Positions 1 through 9,473 of a stretch of DNA of 64,000 nucleotides are shown here, piece after piece. The notes beneath the pieces are model-generated. The model was not told the DNA's origin. It worked only from the letters and a program-made list of their open reading frames with translations, and searched no databases. Where the stretch lies: the NCBI GenBank assembly GCA_016717205.1, contig JADKGC010000001.1, positions 310,001 to 374,000 on the forward strand. Reading direction: 5' to 3'. The stretch is from Candidatus Flexifilum breve (GTDB taxonomy: Bacteria > Chloroflexota > Anaerolineae > Aggregatilineales > Phototrophicaceae). The translations under genes were made by a program, and so were the position numbers. Position 1 is the stretch's first letter. Each line of letters opens with the position of its first letter.

Positions 1-615
1 CTGGGTTTCATGCCAGACGAGTTCCGCCGCATATTCCGGCGCTGACGGATCCGGCACCTGGGGACCTTCGGCGTAACCGACGCGCCCGTGAATGTGACCC
101 GCGTGGCGATTCGCCAGATCCAACGCGGCGGCTTGATCATCGGGCAGGCGTTCGCACACGTTCACCCAATGGCTGTAGTCCGCAGTGAGCTTCAGGTGAC
201 CGAACTCGCGCAGATAGGCCGCCGTCGTCCACGGCGTGTAGAACAGGCGCCCGCGGTGCGTTTCGTGACACACCGGCAGGTCGATGGCCGCTTCGACGCG
301 CAGCGCTTCTTCGAGAAAGCGACACCCCTCGTCCCATGTCATGGCATCCTGCCCGCCCTGCAAATTGATCTTGAGCGGGCTATAACGCGCCAGTTCGTCG
401 AGGTCGCGCTGCAAATTGGCGCGATCAGGTATCAAGTCCGCGACAATCAACTTGAGCGAGTAAGCTTTGAGGAGGCTTAGCCAGTCCGCGCGACTGGGCG
501 ACAAAAAGCGCGGCCAAATCTCGATGCCGTCATAGCCCGCCGCGCTGATGCGTTCGAGTTGTTCCGGAATTGAACCCGTCATGCCCCACAAGGCACGAAA
601 AACCAAGAGTTTCAT
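1..615 (-). CDS. Sugar phosphate isomerase/epimerase (TIM barrel), partial
   Basis: The frame is open from an ATG at 615 down to the window edge and gives 205 residues with no stop, so the C-terminal part lies outside. It begins MKLLVFRALWGM and continues with GYDGIEIWPRF, the first strand and metal-site region typical of the xylose-isomerase-like/AP-endonuclease-2 barrel. Later segments include LTADYSHWVNVCE and a GHIHGRVG stretch, which fit the metal-binding strands of this superfamily. Members isomerise or epimerise sugars or inositols; the substrate cannot be told here. It is transcribed divergently from the PhyH gene at 801. Confidence 0.75.
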   Translation of the reverse strand, partial: MKLLVFRALWGMTGSIPEQLERISAAGYDGIEIWPRFLSPSRADWLSLLKAYSLKLIVADLIPDRANLQRDLDELARYSPLKINLQGGQDAMTWDEGCRFLEEALRVEAAIDLPVCHETHRGRLFYTPWTTAAYLREFGHLKLTADYSHWVNVCERLPDDQAAALDLANRHAGHIHGRVGYAEGPQVPDPSAPEYAAELVWHETQ

Positions 616-800
616 CAATCCGCCTATTCGGTTCCTTTGATGCTGAGCGTTTGCTGGTGCAGCGCCCCTATTATGCTCGCGCTCCATGCGAAAACTCAAA
701 AACACCGCTTCGCACCCAACAACTGGGCATTCGGTTGACCGCACGCGGCACTCCGTTCATACTATAGGCATCATCTCGCCAAAATTAAAAGGTTTGCCCG
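616..800. promoter_or_regulatory. Divergent intergenic region, isomerase / PhyH
   Basis: This 185-base spacer separates two divergently transcribed genes and must hold both promoters. On the plus side an AAAAGG ribosome site (787-792) lies 8 bases before the ATG at 801. I see no convincing pair of -35 and -10 boxes and no strong palindrome. Confidence 0.4.
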
Positions 801-1829
801 ATGGACGCATCAGCCGCCCCGGCCACCGCGCAGCGTGTGCCGCCCTACCAGCCTTACCCGGTCACCGTCGATGAGTATGTCCGCTTCCGCCGTGAGGGCT
901 TTCTGGTCGTCAAAGGGTTGGTCTCACGCGCCGAAGTCGAAGAACTCAACGCGCACACCGACGCGATCATGAACGGCGACGTCCACGTGCCCGGTTTACC
1001 CGCCCCGGATCTGGCGCTGCCGCTGGCCGAACGCCATAAAGCGTGGGAACGACTGCACATGGCACACCGTGTGCTCGAAGTACACGAACGTTTCCTACTG
1101 CATCCGCGCATCATCGACGTGCTGGAAGCGTTGATCGGGCCGGACGTGCTGGCACTGCAAACCATGCTGTTCTTCAAGCAGCCCGGGCAGGCGGGGCAAG
1201 GCTATCACCAAGACGCCTACTACATCCCCACGCAGCCCGATACGCTGTGCGGCGCGTGGCTGGCGCTCGACCCGGCGACCGAGGAAAACGGCTGTCTGTG
1301 GTTTACCGTCGGTTCGCAGCACGAGCCGATCTATCCGGATGATCAGGTCGATCACCCCGGTGACCGCCTGCTCGACGATATCGGCACAATCTGCAATGCC
1401 AGCCACCCGGATACGTCGAAAAACACGCTCGCCAAGATCGCGGCCAAGTACCCAGGCGCAGAAGTCAAAGTCGAGGCTGAACCGGGCGACGTGGTGTTCT
1501 TCGGCGGGCACATTCTGCACCGTTCACATGCCAACCGCGCCAATTATTCGCGCCGCGCCTTTGTCAGCCATTACTGCAATGCCCGGTCACGCGTGCCATG
1601 GAATCACGGTCAGCCGTATGCGGGCGACAGCGCTAACTATCTCCATATTCTGGCGCGCGGTACCACCCACCTCGCCTACGCGCAGCCGAAGTTTGGGACA
1701 CTGTGCGCGGCGAACGCGCCGGAACTCTACGGTCAGCGCATCTTCGATGACCAGCCACACTCGATGATGGGCGATGACAACGGCTTTATGATCACCGAGC
1801 CGCACGGCGACCCGGATCACGACGACTAG
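801..1829 (+). CDS. Phytanoyl-CoA dioxygenase (PhyH) family protein
   Basis: This 342-residue protein belongs to the Fe(II)/2-oxoglutarate-dependent PhyH family. The proximal iron motif H136-Q-D138 lies in GQGYHQDAYYIPTQP, followed by the core strand GAWLALDPATEENGCLWF. The distal histidine is probably H240 in GGHILHRSHANRA, with the 2-oxoglutarate-binding arginine shortly after in SRRAF. Its length is normal for bacterial members. The family hydroxylates varied small molecules, so the substrate is unknown. The VOC gene 27 bases downstream probably shares its transcript. The ATG at 801 is supported by AAAAGG with 8-base spacing. Confidence 0.85.
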   Translation: MDASAAPATAQRVPPYQPYPVTVDEYVRFRREGFLVVKGLVSRAEVEELNAHTDAIMNGDVHVPGLPAPDLALPLAERHKAWERLHMAHRVLEVHERFLLHPRIIDVLEALIGPDVLALQTMLFFKQPGQAGQGYHQDAYYIPTQPDTLCGAWLALDPATEENGCLWFTVGSQHEPIYPDDQVDHPGDRLLDDIGTICNASHPDTSKNTLAKIAAKYPGAEVKVEAEPGDVVFFGGHILHRSHANRANYSRRAFVSHYCNARSRVPWNHGQPYAGDSANYLHILARGTTHLAYAQPKFGTLCAANAPELYGQRIFDDQPHSMMGDDNGFMITEPHGDPDHDD

Positions 1830-1856
1830 CGCCATCACCGACGATTGAGGGGAACT

Positions 1857-2603
1857 ATGCTGCAAGGCATTGATCATCTGGTGGTCGTCGTGCCCGATCT
1901 GGACACGGCCATCGCCAACTACACCGCGCTCGGCTTCACCGTGGTGCCGGGTGGGCGCCACCCGATCGGCTCGCACAATGCGCTGATCGCCTTTGAAGAT
2001 GGCGCCTACATCGAACTCCTGGCGTTTTACGCGCCAAACCCCGGCCATCGCTGGTATGCCGCGCTCCAGCATGGCGGCGGTCTGACCGATTACTGTCTCG
2101 TGACCAACGAATTACGCGCAGAAATCGCGAATTTTCGCGCGCACGGTCTCAAGATCTCCGATCCTACCCCACTGAGCCGCACGCGGCCCGACGGCTATCA
2201 ACTCGAATGGCTGATGGGCTTAAGCGACCCGGTTAACCAACCGGGCACGCCCTTCCTGATCGAAGACCTTACCCCGCGCGACGAACGCATCCCCAAACAG
2301 ACGCAGCATGCCAACGGCGTGACGGGCATCCAGTCAGTGACGGTCTTCGGCCCGGACACGGTCTTGGAAGCGCTGACCGCGCTCTTCGGTTCCGCCGCGT
2401 CCATCGAGCGACCAGATGTGCACACAAGCGGTTATCGTTCGGTCAGCAGCACACACACGCTTGACCTGCTGCGGGTTCCACCGGCGGGTCAGCCGCGCGG
2501 CGGCGTGTACTCGGCGGTGCTCACAACGCGCGGTTCACAGCGCGGACCGCTGGATCAGGATCGTGCGCTCAATGGTCGCTTCACGCTGGTTGGGGATAGG
2601 TAA
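1857..2603 (+). CDS. VOC-superfamily (glyoxalase-like) protein
   Basis: A 248-residue protein starting MLQGIDHLVVVVPDLDTA, the usual first strand and metal-ligand histidine of glyoxalase/bleomycin-resistance/dioxygenase proteins. The sequence and length resemble the Glyoxalase_3 group: one VOC module in the first ~120 residues and a second, weaker one from about residue 155 (NGVTGIQSVTVFGPDT). I chose the ATG at 1857, since GAGGGGA (1848-1853) precedes it; a TTG at 1845 is in frame but less likely. Probably co-transcribed with the PhyH gene; the reaction is unknown. Confidence 0.75.
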   Translation: MLQGIDHLVVVVPDLDTAIANYTALGFTVVPGGRHPIGSHNALIAFEDGAYIELLAFYAPNPGHRWYAALQHGGGLTDYCLVTNELRAEIANFRAHGLKISDPTPLSRTRPDGYQLEWLMGLSDPVNQPGTPFLIEDLTPRDERIPKQTQHANGVTGIQSVTVFGPDTVLEALTALFGSAASIERPDVHTSGYRSVSSTHTLDLLRVPPAGQPRGGVYSAVLTTRGSQRGPLDQDRALNGRFTLVGDR

Positions 2604-2616
2604 ATCGGCCTATCCC
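2593..2616. terminator. Stem-loop over the VOC stop codon
   Basis: A perfect 8-base inverted repeat, GGGATAGG and CCTATCCC, encloses an 8-base loop that contains the stop codon of the VOC gene. There is no T-run after it, so a rho-independent terminator is uncertain; it could instead protect the mRNA end. Confidence 0.35.
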
Positions 2617-2717
2617 GGCAGCTTCCCCCCAAATTTATGTGGTCTCAAGGCTGAAACGCGTCAAGTATCCCTATACTTAGACAGAGCGTTTTTCTAACTC
2701 CAAGGAGCCCATGCCAC

Positions 2718-3566
2718 ATGAAGTTTCTGAAACTGCTAACTGTTCTCCTTCTGATTATGTCTTTGGCCGTCTCAGCCGTAAGCGCGCAGAAAACCGAACC
2801 CACACCGGCTGTGGAAAGTGAAGGCGAAGGCATCACTCTGCCGATTCTGCTCGATGGCGATACCTACTCTGGAGCCTTCGACGGATTTGTCACGGGTCAA
2901 CTGCTGGGTTTCAACGGCAGTGCTGGCGACCAGGTGACGATCAGCATGGTGCAGACCGACGATGGCAGCACCCTTGATCCGCTGATTGTGCTGCTGGGTC
3001 AGGCCGGGGAAGTGCTGGCCTACGACGATGACAGCGGCAGCGTTTCACTGTCGTCGCTGATCGAAGACTTCGAACTCCCGTATGATGGCAGCTACTACAT
3101 CGTCGCCACGACCTTCACCAACCTGAACACTGAAGAGGAACTCTTCGACCCGCATGCTTACGATATCTCGCTGAGCGGCAACACCGAACCCACGGGGCTC
3201 GAAGGCTACGAAGAGAACACCGTCTTCTTCCTGCGCGGTGAACTGCCCGTCGGCAACACGTCGGATGGCGAACTGATTACCAGCGAACCCGTCTATTTCA
3301 TCACGTTCGAAGGGACTGAAGGCCAGTCACTCGACCTGACGCTCACCAGCGCTGATTTCGATCCCCTGCTCTACGTCTTTGACCCGAGCGGCGCGCGCAT
3401 CAGCCTCAACGATGATGCGGATGGTCTGGATTCGGCGATCTCCGGTCTGGAACTGCAGCAGTCGGGCACCTACCTGCTGTTCGTCACGAGCTATGGTTAC
3501 AACCACGCGTCCGACGGCGATTTCGACGCCGAAGGCATCTTCACGCTGTCCATTCTGGAAAGCTAA
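2718..3566 (+). CDS. Secreted protein with two PPC-type beta-sandwich domains
   Basis: The 282-residue product starts with a clear signal peptide (MKFLKLLTVLLLIMSLAVSAVSA) and cleavage before QKTEP. The mature part has two repeats of about 110 residues, roughly 45-150 and 170-280. Each carries the DPLIVLLGQAGEVLAYDDDSG or DPLLYVFDPSG pattern and ends in GTYLLFVTSY-type strands, typical of bacterial pre-peptidase C-terminal domains. No protease or other catalytic domain is attached, so it is probably an adhesion or binding protein outside the membrane. AAGGAG lies shortly before the ATG at 2718, and TATACT at 2672-2677 could be a -10 box. Confidence 0.75.
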   Translation: MKFLKLLTVLLLIMSLAVSAVSAQKTEPTPAVESEGEGITLPILLDGDTYSGAFDGFVTGQLLGFNGSAGDQVTISMVQTDDGSTLDPLIVLLGQAGEVLAYDDDSGSVSLSSLIEDFELPYDGSYYIVATTFTNLNTEEELFDPHAYDISLSGNTEPTGLEGYEENTVFFLRGELPVGNTSDGELITSEPVYFITFEGTEGQSLDLTLTSADFDPLLYVFDPSGARISLNDDADGLDSAISGLELQQSGTYLLFVTSYGYNHASDGDFDAEGIFTLSILES

Positions 3567-3635
3567 ACGCAAGCTCGAACAGGGGTCGGTCAGGCAGTTT
3601 AGCGCTTCAATGCAGTGTGCCGACCCCACCCTCAA

Positions 3636-3659
3636 CGCCTCCCCGGTTTCGGGGAGGCG
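3636..3659. repeat. GC-rich hairpin repeat, half copy
   Basis: A 9-base stem, CGCCTCCCC with GGGGAGGCG, closes a 6-base loop. The preceding CCGACCCCACCC matches the start of the longer repeat copies at 21031 and 47287. It lies just after the PPC gene and may also act as an mRNA end structure. Confidence 0.5.
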
Positions 3660-3803
3660 AAACCGCCCCCAGCGCTCAAGCTTATGCCGCTATAAACGCA
3701 CAGGTAACATTCCTCCGTGAAAATCACGAATATTAAGTTCGCATTTGCCCACTAGAATATAGAGGAGTGATTACAACACACGCTCGCGGCGTTGGAGTTA
3801 GGT

Positions 3804-6569
3804 ATGTTGGTTGATGAGCGCACTTTGCAGCGCTGGAAACAATTCGCTTCCAGGCTTACGGCCCCGTCGGTCGATCTCAAAACGGCGGAACAGCGCCATC
3901 AGGCACAGATCCTGGCCGCTTTTGCGCTCGCGCTGCTGGTAGCGCTCTTCATTGCCGCGCCTATCTGGATATTGACCTCGCCCGAATTCACAGCAGGCCG
4001 CATCATCTCCTTTGGGATGCTGCTGGCCTTCAGTGCCACGTACGGACTGAGTCGGTCGCGCTACTACACTTCGGGCGCGCTCATCCTCGTGTTTGCGATT
4101 TTCGGCATGGTCATTGCCGCCCTCAGCGCCAGCGCGCCGACCATGGAAAAGATGACCGTGCTCAATTTCCTGATCTTCGCGGTCATCGTGGCGAGCCTCT
4201 TCCTGAACAGCACCGCCATTGCGCTGGTCACACTGGCGTGCCTCAGCATGATCAGCTACTACTTCTTTGTGCCCGAAATCCGCCTCGGCGTCACGTACGC
4301 CTATCTGGTCTTTTTCATACTGCTCACCATTATCGGCTGGATCACTATCGGCGCCATCAGCCGCAATCGCAAGCGTTTGCTGCTCAGCGAAGAACGCTAT
4401 CGGAGCGCGATTGAAGCGAGCCTCGACGCGTTCTATCTCTTGAAGTGCGTGCGCGACGCGCAGGGTGCAATCAGCGACTTTGAGCTCCTCGAAGCGAATG
4501 AGAATGCCGCGCGCCAACTCTCAGCGCCGCGCGCGCAGCTCATCGGCGCCCGCCTGAGCCAACTGCTGCCTCACTACGCGCAAAGATTTCTGGAATCTTT
4601 CAAACAAGTGGTGCTCACGGGCAATCCGCTGGTTGAAGATTACCAAGTGCCAGCCGGGTTTGCCGCGGAAGGTTGGTATCACCAACAGGTCGTCCGGGTG
4701 GGCGACGGACTGGCCATCGTCAATCGCAATATTACGGCGGCCAAACAGGCGGAACAGGCGCTGCGCCACAGCGAAACCAATTTGCGCACGCTGTTCGACA
4801 GTATCAATGACTTCATCTTCGTGCTCGATAAGCAGGGCAACATCATCGAGATCAACCAGACGGTGAGCAAACGTCTCGGCTACACACCAGAAGAGTTGAT
4901 CGGCCAATCGGTGCTGACCGTACATCCCGCCGCGCGCCGCGACGAAGCCGCCGAAATTGTCACGGCGATGCTGGCGGGTGTGCGTACCCATTGCCCGGTT
5001 CCCATCGAAACCAAAACGCACGAGCTGATCCCGGTCGAAACCACGATCACGCAAGGTCTCTGGAATGGTGAACCCGCGCTGTTTGGTGTGACTAAAGACA
5101 TCTCCGCGCTCAAACTTTCCGAAGAGAAGTTTGCCGCCGTGTTTCAGGCTAATCCGGCCATCGCTGGCCTGAGCAAGGTCGCCACCGGGGAATACGTCGA
5201 GGTGAACCAAGCGTTCTGCGATAAGCTCGGTTTCACCCTCGACGAAGTGATCGGGCGTAAATCGACGGACGTTGTGCGCCTCGACCCAGTTTACCGGCAG
5301 AAGGTCATTGACAAGCTGAACCGCGATGGGTATGTGCAGGATGAGGAAGCCGTCATCTACACTCGCGCTGGCCGTCCAATTGCGGTGCTCATGTCGGCGC
5401 AGATCCTGCATTTGCAGAGCGAAGCCTACAACTATACGACCGCCGTCGACATCACTGAACGCAAGCAGGTCGAGGAAGCACTGCGCGAGAGCCACGCGCG
5501 CTATCAAGCGCTGTTGAACGCGCTGCCGGATCTCGTGTTCCGGTATTCGAGGGATGGCACGTATCTGGATTACCATGCAGGCACTCCCAGCGATCTACTG
5601 CTGCAACCCGACCGTTTCCTCGGTCGAAACATGGCGGAAATACTGCCGCCAGCGCTGGTCGAACAGCACATGCACTTCACTGAACGCCTACTTACAACCG
5701 GTGAACAGCAGATGTTCCAGTACACCCTCACCATCCACGGTGAAGAGCAGGACTTTGAAGTCCGGATTGTGAGCTACCGGAACGATGAAGTGATCTCGAT
5801 TGTCCGCAACATTACGCAGTTGAAGCGCGCGCAGCGGCAGGAGTTCGAACTCGCGCTGGAACGCGAACGGCGCCAACTGCTCACCTCTTTCATCCGGGAT
5901 GCGACGCACGAGTTTCGCACACCGCTCGCGACCATCAGTTCCAGCGCGTATCTGCTCTACCGAGCGCCGGATCCTGACCAGCGGCAGGAGAAACGCGCGC
6001 AAATCGAGCGGGAGATTGAACGCCTCATTCAGCTGCTCGACATGCTGGTCCTGATGACCCGGCTGGAAAATCTAGATGAACTGCCGTTCGACGAAACAGA
6101 CTTGAACGACGAACTGGAGCGGTTGTGCATGGGCCGTCCGCTCGTGCCGGGCAAACGTCAGACTTTCCATCTCGACCTCCAGCCAGATCTGCCCACGATT
6201 TCCGGTAATTCGACCTATCTTGAGCACGCCTTCCGGCAGATCTTCGAAAACGCGGTGCGTTTCACGCCCAACGAGGGCGACATCTTCGTCACCAGCCGCC
6301 TGACCAACCAGCACATTGTCATTGAAGTGCGCGATACCGGACCAGGCATCGAATCCGACCACCTGCCGCACATCTTCAAGACCTTCTGGCGACAGGATAA
6401 CGCCCACAGTACGCCCGGCTTTGGTCTGGGCTTACCCATCGCGCACAAAATCATTCAACTGCACCGCGGTGAAATCACTGTACAGAGCCGGGTCGGTCAG
6501 GGGACAACTTTCAGCATCAGCCTGCCGATTGTCACCAGTGGCGCCCGCCGCCATACCGAGTTCAGATAG
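3804..6569 (+). CDS. Membrane sensor histidine kinase with four PAS domains
   Basis: A 921-residue hybrid sensor. About six hydrophobic segments occupy residues 30-190. Four PAS modules follow at roughly 195-320, 320-440, 440-565 and 565-680, several closed by the PAC-like DITERKQ or NITQLKR linker. The dimerisation domain has its phosphoacceptor at H702 in ATHEFRTPL. The ATPase domain shows the N box (FENAVRFTPNEG), G1 (EVRDTGPGI) and G2 (GFGLGLPIAHKI), so the kinase looks active. No receiver domain or response regulator lies nearby. The ATG at 3804 is preceded by GGAG; an upstream TTG is in frame. The second kinase gene follows after 112 bases. Confidence 0.9.
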   Translation: MLVDERTLQRWKQFASRLTAPSVDLKTAEQRHQAQILAAFALALLVALFIAAPIWILTSPEFTAGRIISFGMLLAFSATYGLSRSRYYTSGALILVFAIFGMVIAALSASAPTMEKMTVLNFLIFAVIVASLFLNSTAIALVTLACLSMISYYFFVPEIRLGVTYAYLVFFILLTIIGWITIGAISRNRKRLLLSEERYRSAIEASLDAFYLLKCVRDAQGAISDFELLEANENAARQLSAPRAQLIGARLSQLLPHYAQRFLESFKQVVLTGNPLVEDYQVPAGFAAEGWYHQQVVRVGDGLAIVNRNITAAKQAEQALRHSETNLRTLFDSINDFIFVLDKQGNIIEINQTVSKRLGYTPEELIGQSVLTVHPAARRDEAAEIVTAMLAGVRTHCPVPIETKTHELIPVETTITQGLWNGEPALFGVTKDISALKLSEEKFAAVFQANPAIAGLSKVATGEYVEVNQAFCDKLGFTLDEVIGRKSTDVVRLDPVYRQKVIDKLNRDGYVQDEEAVIYTRAGRPIAVLMSAQILHLQSEAYNYTTAVDITERKQVEEALRESHARYQALLNALPDLVFRYSRDGTYLDYHAGTPSDLLLQPDRFLGRNMAEILPPALVEQHMHFTERLLTTGEQQMFQYTLTIHGEEQDFEVRIVSYRNDEVISIVRNITQLKRAQRQEFELALERERRQLLTSFIRDATHEFRTPLATISSSAYLLYRAPDPDQRQEKRAQIEREIERLIQLLDMLVLMTRLENLDELPFDETDLNDELERLCMGRPLVPGKRQTFHLDLQPDLPTISGNSTYLEHAFRQIFENAVRFTPNEGDIFVTSRLTNQHIVIEVRDTGPGIESDHLPHIFKTFWRQDNAHSTPGFGLGLPIAHKIIQLHRGEITVQSRVGQGTTFSISLPIVTSGARRHTEFR

Positions 6570-6681
6570 ACTGTGTTACAGTTGCAGGCTCGTGCCACAT
6601 GAGGTTATTCGCGCCAACACCAGCGGTAGCAGTCGCTATTTCGTCAACGGTCCACAGCATCAGCTCATAGAAACGACACCG

Positions 6682-9414
6682 ATGCCCACTTCTTCGTACC
6701 ACCCCAGCGCACAACCGTCCCTCCTCTTCGTAGGCGCGGCGCTTACGTCGTCCGATTTCGCCGAACGTCTGCGGCGTACCTTGAGCAGCGGCTTCTTCGG
6801 CCAGTCCGCCGCCTCGCTGGAGGATGCCGTGCGCCACCTCCGCCAACACACCTGGTCACTAGTCATCTGTGAATGTGCGGGGAGCTCGGCATCCAACGCC
6901 CTCGAAACCCTACGGCTGATCAAGCAGCTGCAGCCGCACACCCCTGTGCTGTTCGTCAGCTCGGGCGCGCTGACCGCCCACGCTGTGACAGCACTGATGC
7001 GCGCAGGCGCGGCGGGCGTCGTCGAGGCAAGCGACCTGCCGTACCTGGTGGAACTCATCATCGAAGAACTGCGGGCTCCCCAGCCGACCGCTCCGAAGCC
7101 CAAATCCACGTCGCTCTTGCCCTCAGCCGAGCATGATGTGAATGTCGAACTCGCCGAGGTGCTGGACTCGATGCAGGACGCCTTGATGTGCTTCTCGCTG
7201 CCAGATCATCGGGTCATCTTTGCGAGTGGCTCAGTTGAGGATGTTTTCGGCTATCCGCTGGCGCGTTTCCTTGATGACCGTTCGTTCTACAGGCAAATCG
7301 TGCATCCGGATGATTTCGAACTGGCGCTCACGGCCATGCAGCGCGGGCTGCGGGACGGCTTCACCGAAGTTGATCACCGGGTGGTGCGATCAGATGGTAG
7401 TATCCGCTGGCTGCATCGCCGGATGTGGCTCAACTACAATGCGCACGGCCAACCGATTCGCATCAACGACAATGCGCGCGACATCACCGAGCGTAAGCTG
7501 GCCGAAACCGCCCTACGCGCCAGTGAGGAGAAGTACCGCAGCTTAATCGAAAGTTCCGACTCCGCCATTGCCCTCTACGATGCGCAGGGGACCGTCCTCT
7601 ATGCGAATCAGATTGCCGCTTCCAGCCTCCAACTGACGCCCGAGACCATTGTCGGTCGGCGCATGCATGACCTGTTTCCGCTCCCCGTCGCAGATGCCCA
7701 GCTCAGCGGCATCCAACAGGTGATCAACACGGGCGTTGGCTATGTGTCGGAACGCCCAAGCCAGGTCAGCGGGGAAATGCGCTGGTTTCGCACGAGCGTG
7801 CAGCCCGTGCGCGATGCGAACGGACTCACGACCGCCGCGATTATCAACGCCAGCGATATCACCCAGATCAAGAATTCGGAAGAAGCGCTGCGGCAAAGCG
7901 AAGCCTATCTCCGCTCCCTCGTCAATTCGGCGACGGCCTACAATCTGCGCGTCGATGTGCAGGGCAACATCAACTACTGCAACGAGCGCTTCCGCCAGCA
8001 GTTCGCGTGGATCGCCCCAACGCTGATCGGCCTGTCACCGCTGGTCATGGTTCACAGCATCGACCACGAAACGGTGATGCGCGCCGTTCGCGAAAGCCTG
8101 CACATCACCGGTAAGCCAGTTCAACTGGAAATCCGGATGCGAACACCAGACGACAGCACCCTGTGGACGCACTGGGAATTCAGCGCTGTCCCCGGGCTGA
8201 ACAGCCATTTTCAGGAGATCAACTGCGTCGGGTTCGATATTTCCCGCCAGAAACAAGCCGAAGCAGCCCTGCAGGAGGCCAATCAGCAGCTTGAGGCGCG
8301 CGTCGCCGAACGGACGGCGCAGCTTCAACACACCACCGACCGCATCGCAGCCATCATCGATCACAGCGGTGACAGTATTGTCCTCATCAACATAGACCAC
8401 GGGATTCAGCAGGCCAATCATGCGTTTGATACACTGCTGGGCCTCACGGAAGCCGACTATCTGGATCGCCAGCTTTCGGCCTTCTTCCAGACGGGCACGG
8501 GTGGCGAACTCGATGCCATCCTGCGGGCAGCCGCGGACAACCATGAGACGCTGCGCATCGAAACGCAGGTCAATCCCGCGCACAATCAACCTCGGCTGGT
8601 CGAGATCAGCATTGCGCCAGTGAATCGTTCGACCGCGGCGGTGCAGAATCTCGTGTGCATCATCCGCGACATCACCGAACGTAAACACGCGGAAGAAAGT
8701 ATGCGGCAGACTCTGGCGCGAGAGAAAGAACTCGGCGAACTGAAATCGCGCTTCGTCTCGATGGCATCGCACGAGTTTCGCACCCCATTGGCGTCCATTC
8801 TTGCGACGACCGAGACGCTCATGCTCTATCGCGATCGATTGGACGCCGACAAGATCAACGAGCGGCTCAAACGTATCCGCACGCAAGTCGCCCACATGAC
8901 CGGGATCGTGGATGATGTGCTCCAACTATCGCGCATTCAAACGGGACGCGTGAAGTTCGTGCCGCAGCCCGGCGACCTCTGTCACCTGTGTGTGAACATC
9001 ATCACCGAATTTGCCAGTCAACCGGAGTATCACGGACGGTTGGTATATGCGTGCACTGAGCCGAGCATCCGGACGCAGTTCGATGAGCGCCTGCTGCGTC
9101 AGGCCATCAGCAACCTCGTACACAACGCGCTGAAGTACTCGCCGAACGGCCGCCCGGTGCGCCTCCGGCTCGACCGCATCGTTGATTATGTCACGCTGTG
9201 CGTCACCGATGAAGGCATCGGCATTCCGGAAGAAGATCAGGCACGGCTCTTTGACCCCTTCCATCGCGCGGGCAACGTTGGCTCAATCTCCGGGACAGGC
9301 TTAGGCTTAAGCATCGCCAAAGAAGCGATTGAGCTGCACAACGGGTCGATCGCACTGGAGAGTGAGATCAACGTGGGGACGACCTTCACGGTGACGCTGC
9401 CCATCATCAAGTAG
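6682..9414 (+). CDS. Histidine kinase with degenerate receiver and PAS domains
   Basis: This 910-residue protein has no membrane segments. Residues ~12-130 fold-match a response-regulator receiver, but the position of the phosphoacceptor Asp reads LVICECAG, so Glu appears to replace it. Four PAS modules follow (about 161-279, 280-405, 405-533, 553-677), with a coiled coil (EANQQLEARVAERTAQL) before the last. The kinase core has H697 in ASHEFRTPL, the N box HNALKYSPNG, and G boxes VTDEGIGIP and GTGLGLSIAKEA, all intact. I chose ATG 6682; the frame stays open further upstream into the first kinase gene, but that part looks non-coding. It probably shares a transcript with the first kinase. Confidence 0.87.
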   Translation: MPTSSYHPSAQPSLLFVGAALTSSDFAERLRRTLSSGFFGQSAASLEDAVRHLRQHTWSLVICECAGSSASNALETLRLIKQLQPHTPVLFVSSGALTAHAVTALMRAGAAGVVEASDLPYLVELIIEELRAPQPTAPKPKSTSLLPSAEHDVNVELAEVLDSMQDALMCFSLPDHRVIFASGSVEDVFGYPLARFLDDRSFYRQIVHPDDFELALTAMQRGLRDGFTEVDHRVVRSDGSIRWLHRRMWLNYNAHGQPIRINDNARDITERKLAETALRASEEKYRSLIESSDSAIALYDAQGTVLYANQIAASSLQLTPETIVGRRMHDLFPLPVADAQLSGIQQVINTGVGYVSERPSQVSGEMRWFRTSVQPVRDANGLTTAAIINASDITQIKNSEEALRQSEAYLRSLVNSATAYNLRVDVQGNINYCNERFRQQFAWIAPTLIGLSPLVMVHSIDHETVMRAVRESLHITGKPVQLEIRMRTPDDSTLWTHWEFSAVPGLNSHFQEINCVGFDISRQKQAEAALQEANQQLEARVAERTAQLQHTTDRIAAIIDHSGDSIVLINIDHGIQQANHAFDTLLGLTEADYLDRQLSAFFQTGTGGELDAILRAAADNHETLRIETQVNPAHNQPRLVEISIAPVNRSTAAVQNLVCIIRDITERKHAEESMRQTLAREKELGELKSRFVSMASHEFRTPLASILATTETLMLYRDRLDADKINERLKRIRTQVAHMTGIVDDVLQLSRIQTGRVKFVPQPGDLCHLCVNIITEFASQPEYHGRLVYACTEPSIRTQFDERLLRQAISNLVHNALKYSPNGRPVRLRLDRIVDYVTLCVTDEGIGIPEEDQARLFDPFHRAGNVGSISGTGLGLSIAKEAIELHNGSIALESEINVGTTFTVTLPIIK

Positions 9415-9433
9415 AAATCATTCGGAGTCGATA

Positions 9434-9469
9434 AGACCCGGGCAACCAGCATGGCCTGCCCGGGTCTTT
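9434..9469. terminator. Bidirectional terminator
   Basis: An 11-base perfect stem (AGACCCGGGCA with TGCCCGGGTCT) with a 12-base loop is followed by TTT on the plus strand. It lies between the converging ends of the second kinase gene and the deacylase gene and could end both transcripts. Confidence 0.75.
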
Positions 9470-9473
9470 GCGG

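Noticed and set aside
6316..6681. An earlier start for the second kinase gene
   Set aside because: The frame is open, but the extra residues come from the other frame of the first kinase gene and show no domain.
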